Shown here piece after piece: positions 30,048 through 32,138 of a stretch of DNA of 32,138 nucleotides. Made by a program: the position numbers and the translations under genes. Below the pieces are notes generated by a model. The model was not told the origin of the DNA. It did no database searches and saw nothing but the letters and a program-made list of their open reading frames with translations. This stretch comes from an uncultured Chloroflexales bacterium (lineage in GTDB: Bacteria > Chloroflexota > Chloroflexia > Chloroflexales > Chloroflexaceae), in the NCBI GenBank assembly GCA_937918935.1, contig CAKZSI010000075.1, forward strand, positions 1 to 32,138, in the 5' to 3' direction. Position 1 is the first letter of the stretch. Every line of letters starts with the position of its first letter.

Positions 30048-31031
30048 ATGCGCACCGTCATTGGTCTGTTCGACGACCGCGAGGAGGCGATGAAGTGCTA
30101 CACCTACCTGATCGAGGAGGGTGTGGCCAGGGCTGACCTGGATATCCTGACCAACGATGACGTGACCGACCAGCCCAAACTGGCCCACATGCGCACCTGG
30201 GTTCCCGAGCCCGATGTCAACGTCTACCTCGAAGGCGTGCGCCAGGGTGGCACGTTGATCACCGCCAATGTCGCCGATAGCGCGGCCGCCCGCGTGGCCG
30301 AGATCATGAGCGGCTTCAAGATGGTCAACATCCAGGAGCGCGCCGCCCAGCTCCAGCAGTCCGCCCCGGAGACCGAACGGGCCAACCTGACCCTCAGCAA
30401 CCCCGCCACCAACGATCAGGTGCTCGAGGTGATCGAGGAGGAACTGGAGGTCGACAAGCAGCAGGTCGAGCGCGGTCGCATGCGCATCTACAGCGTTGTT
30501 ACCGAGCGCGAGGCCACCCAGGATGTGGCCCTTCGCGATGAGACCATCAAGATCCAGCGCCGCCCGGTCAACCGCGCGGTGAGCGCCCGCCCCGACCTCT
30601 TCAAGGAGCGCTCCTTCGAGATGGTCGAGATGGACGAGATCGCCCTGGTTAACAAGGTCGCTCGCGTGATCGAGGAAGTCAGCCTGGGCAAGGAGGTCAG
30701 CGAGCAGATCCAGACGATCAAGGAGACGCTGCGCCGGCAGGACGTCGAGATCGAGGAGATCAAGGCTCTGCTCCCCTTCGAGGCCTACAACACCGACTTC
30801 CGCGCCTTCGTGAATGAGAAGCTGGCAGCCAGAGGGATGGCATGGGAGGATGCCCTGCCCGGCCTGAAGTTCGGCTACCAACTGGCCACTACCGAGCCCT
30901 TCCGCTCGATCCCCTGGAACGCGGTAGAGGCCGACGCCAGCAAGATCTGGGAGAAGAAGAACCCGGGCACCTGGGAGCAGAATAAGGCCATCGTGCACTA
31001 CGCGTGGGAGAAAGTGCGCAGCGCGCGCTGA
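30048..31031 (+). CDS. general-stress protein 17M-like / YsnF (DUF2382) fusion
   Basis: 327 residues in three parts. Residues 1-90 (TVIGLFDDREEAMKCYTYLIEEGV..GGTLITANVAD) match the general stress protein 17M/YflT-like domain. Residues about 120-220 are DUF2382 (EVIEEELEVDKQQVERGRMRIYSVVTEREATQDVALRDETIKIQRRPVNR, in parts, then MDEIALVNKVARVIEEVSLGKEV). The C-terminal 70 (FRAFVNEKLAARGMAWEDALPGLKFGYQLA..WNAVEADASKIWEKKNPGTWEQNKAIVHYAWEKV) have the Trp-rich pattern seen after DUF2382 in other bacteria. ATG 30048 has GAGAGGA just upstream; an in-frame ATG at 30027 is less well placed. The protein is acidic and has no signal or membrane segment, so it is cytoplasmic. Function unknown. Confidence 0.88.
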   Translation: MRTVIGLFDDREEAMKCYTYLIEEGVARADLDILTNDDVTDQPKLAHMRTWVPEPDVNVYLEGVRQGGTLITANVADSAAARVAEIMSGFKMVNIQERAAQLQQSAPETERANLTLSNPATNDQVLEVIEEELEVDKQQVERGRMRIYSVVTEREATQDVALRDETIKIQRRPVNRAVSARPDLFKERSFEMVEMDEIALVNKVARVIEEVSLGKEVSEQIQTIKETLRRQDVEIEEIKALLPFEAYNTDFRAFVNEKLAARGMAWEDALPGLKFGYQLATTEPFRSIPWNAVEADASKIWEKKNPGTWEQNKAIVHYAWEKVRSAR

Positions 31032-31057
31032 CGCATCTTACCATGCCCGCTCAACGG

Positions 31058-31089
31058 CGGTCGGGGCAGCCCTGAGCCTGCCCCGACCG
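31058..31089. terminator. strong hairpin between the stress gene and the Ig-repeat gene
   Basis: CGGTCGGGGCAG (31058-31069), 8-base loop, CTGCCCCGACCG (31078-31089): a perfect 12-bp stem. There is no T-run, and the next ribosome site is only 12 bases on, so it may reduce read-through or shield the start region. Confidence 0.5.
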
Positions 31090-31115
31090 TTGGAGAGAAT
31101 GAGGAGAAACAAGCG

Positions 31116-32138
31116 ATGGCAATATCGATCGACACGATCGCTGACCTCGACGCAAAGATTAAGAGCCGCCTGCGCGCCGTCGGCATTGAAGACATTGAAC
31201 AGTTGCTTGCGCGGGGAGCAACCCCGGAGGGCCGCGCGCAGCTCATGTCGGCGACCGGACTGAGCGAGGCTGAGATCCTGAAGCTGCTGGACTCCGCTTC
31301 TCAGACAGGTGGCGCGAGCAAGGTCGGTGTCTATGGGGCGCAGACAATCGCGGAAGATTACGGGGCACGCAAGGTTGGCGTGTACGGAGAGAGTACGCCG
31401 CCACCCGCCCCCGTGCGCCCCCAACCTACGCCCGCACGTACACCCGCGCCCCCGCCCCCAACAACCGTGGTCCAAGAGCGGAGGGGCTTTCCCTGGTGGC
31501 TCCTGCTCCTGCCGCTGCTCCTGCTTGCCCTGCTCGGGCTGTTCTGGTGGCTCAACCAGCGCCAGCAGGTTGCCGCCCCCGCTGTTGCACCGACGACTGC
31601 CCCGGCTGTCATGGCCACCATGGCGCCCACCGTCGCACCGACCGCGGTGGCAACCGCCATCGCTACCGCTGCCCCGCCCGCTGCCGCGATCCCGGAGATC
31701 AAGCCCCTGAGCACGGGCGGCGCCCTGCTTCTCGGCACCGCCACCGTTATCGAGGGTAAAGGGACTCCTGGCGCGACTCTCGAACTCCTTGACGGCGATA
31801 CAGTGGTCGGTACGACAACTGTCGATCCAAACGGCAACTGGCGCTTCTCCTACACGCCCACGACTGCAGGCGCGCGCACGCTGAGCGTCCGCGAGCAGGG
31901 CGGCGCCACCACGGCCGCCACCATTGACGTGACGGTTGAGGGTGCCCCGCCCGCTGCCGCGATCCCGCAGATCAAGCCCCTGAGCACGGGCGGCGCCCTG
32001 CTTCTCGGCGCCGCCACCGTTATCGAGGGCACAGGGACGCCTGGTGCGATTGTCGAACTGCTTGACGGCGATACAGTGGTGGGGACAACCACCGTTGGCC
32101 CCAACGGCAACTGGCTCTTCTCCTACACGCCCACGACT
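31116..32138 (+). CDS. membrane-anchored protein with helical N-terminus and tandem Ig-like (Big) repeats (partial, C-terminus off the right edge)
   Basis: 341 codons visible. ATG 31116 has GAGGAG nine bases upstream. Order: a helical N-terminus (1-60, DLDAKIKSRLRAVGIEDIEQLL..LSEAEILKLLD) resembling helix-hairpin-helix/DUF4332 domains; two KVGVYG motifs (about 69-90); a Pro-rich stretch; RRGFPWW then a membrane helix (about 128-142); an Ala/Pro/Thr-rich spacer; and then Ig-like repeats of 91 residues, each with IEGxGTPGA..ELLDGDTVVGTTTV.PNGNW.FSYTPT. With few Lys/Arg after the helix and more before it, the repeats are probably outside the cytoplasm. Such stalks often end in an OmpA-like or peptidoglycan-binding domain, but that would lie beyond the window. 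It follows the stress gene by 84 bases. Confidence 0.85.
   Translation, partial: MAISIDTIADLDAKIKSRLRAVGIEDIEQLLARGATPEGRAQLMSATGLSEAEILKLLDSASQTGGASKVGVYGAQTIAEDYGARKVGVYGESTPPPAPVRPQPTPARTPAPPPPTTVVQERRGFPWWLLLLPLLLLALLGLFWWLNQRQQVAAPAVAPTTAPAVMATMAPTVAPTAVATAIATAAPPAAAIPEIKPLSTGGALLLGTATVIEGKGTPGATLELLDGDTVVGTTTVDPNGNWRFSYTPTTAGARTLSVREQGGATTAATIDVTVEGAPPAAAIPQIKPLSTGGALLLGAATVIEGTGTPGAIVELLDGDTVVGTTTVGPNGNWLFSYTPTT
31671..32138 (+). repeat. 273-bp tandem repeat coding for Ig-like domains
   Basis: The unit starts GCCCCGCCCGCTGCCGCGAT at 31671 and again at 31944. The 195 visible bases of the second copy differ from the first at about 19 positions by my count, roughly 90% identity. The period is 91 codons, in frame. 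Confidence 0.85.

Noticed and set aside
31671-32138. CRISPR-like or mobile repeat
   Set aside because: The repeat is in frame, codes for an Ig-like domain and has a period of exactly 91 codons.

Overview
The window is high-GC DNA (roughly two thirds G+C by eye) from a bacterium. The gene set points to Chloroflexota, perhaps a Chloroflexales/Roseiflexus-like filamentous organism: a PfaA-like polyketide/fatty-acid synthase, three-subunit proton-translocating transhydrogenase, GT-C membrane glycosyltransferases, a caspase-fold protein, YsnF/DUF2382 stress proteins, and short GGGAGGG hairpins between genes. This assignment is inference from gene content; there is no rRNA or other decisive marker. 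I see no tRNA, rRNA, CRISPR array, insertion sequence or integrase.

Layout. (1) 1-6978, minus strand: an acyl-CoA dehydrogenase followed by a giant KS-AT-KS-ACP synthase that runs off the left edge; a well-formed promoter lies at 7107-7135. (2) 7233-9530, minus: a GT39/ArnT-like membrane glycosyltransferase. It is divergent from the plus-strand pntAA-pntAB-pntB operon (9770-12740), which makes proton-translocating NAD(P) transhydrogenase. The 240-bp divergent region holds opposed promoters and a perfect 16-bp palindrome touching the pnt -10 box. The pnt operon ends in a strong intrinsic terminator. (3) 12906-17722: an SDR oxidoreductase (+), then citrate synthase gltA, a quinone-oxidoreductase-like MDR protein and a GNAT acetyltransferase (all -). 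(4) 18153-19367, plus: a caspase-fold protein whose catalytic His is replaced by Arg, with a SHOCT-like N-terminus. (5) 19423-23583, minus: two large polytopic membrane proteins (GT-C/GT87 type) in one operon, divergent from a PIG-L/LmbE deacetylase (23766-24488, +). (6) 24748-26238, plus: an AhpD-like CxxC protein and a SAM methyltransferase, separated by 400 bp packed with hairpins. (7) 26183-28784, minus: ilvD and a DUF92 (TMEM19/VTE6-like) membrane protein; the DUF92 gene overlaps the methyltransferase tail to tail. (8) 29282-32138, plus: two YsnF/DUF2382 stress proteins and a membrane-anchored protein with tandem Ig-like repeats that runs off the right edge.

How the genes fit together. 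The left end is lipid/polyketide synthesis. The transhydrogenase supplies NADPH and citrate synthase feeds central carbon metabolism. The GT39 protein, the two GT-C proteins and the deacetylase suggest cell-surface glycan or glycolipid modification. The right end looks like an envelope/stress cluster. The most unusual items are the pseudo-caspase, the Thr in place of Ser in the visible ACP motif, the palindromic operator candidate in front of pnt, the dispersed hairpin family, and the recently duplicated Ig-like repeats.
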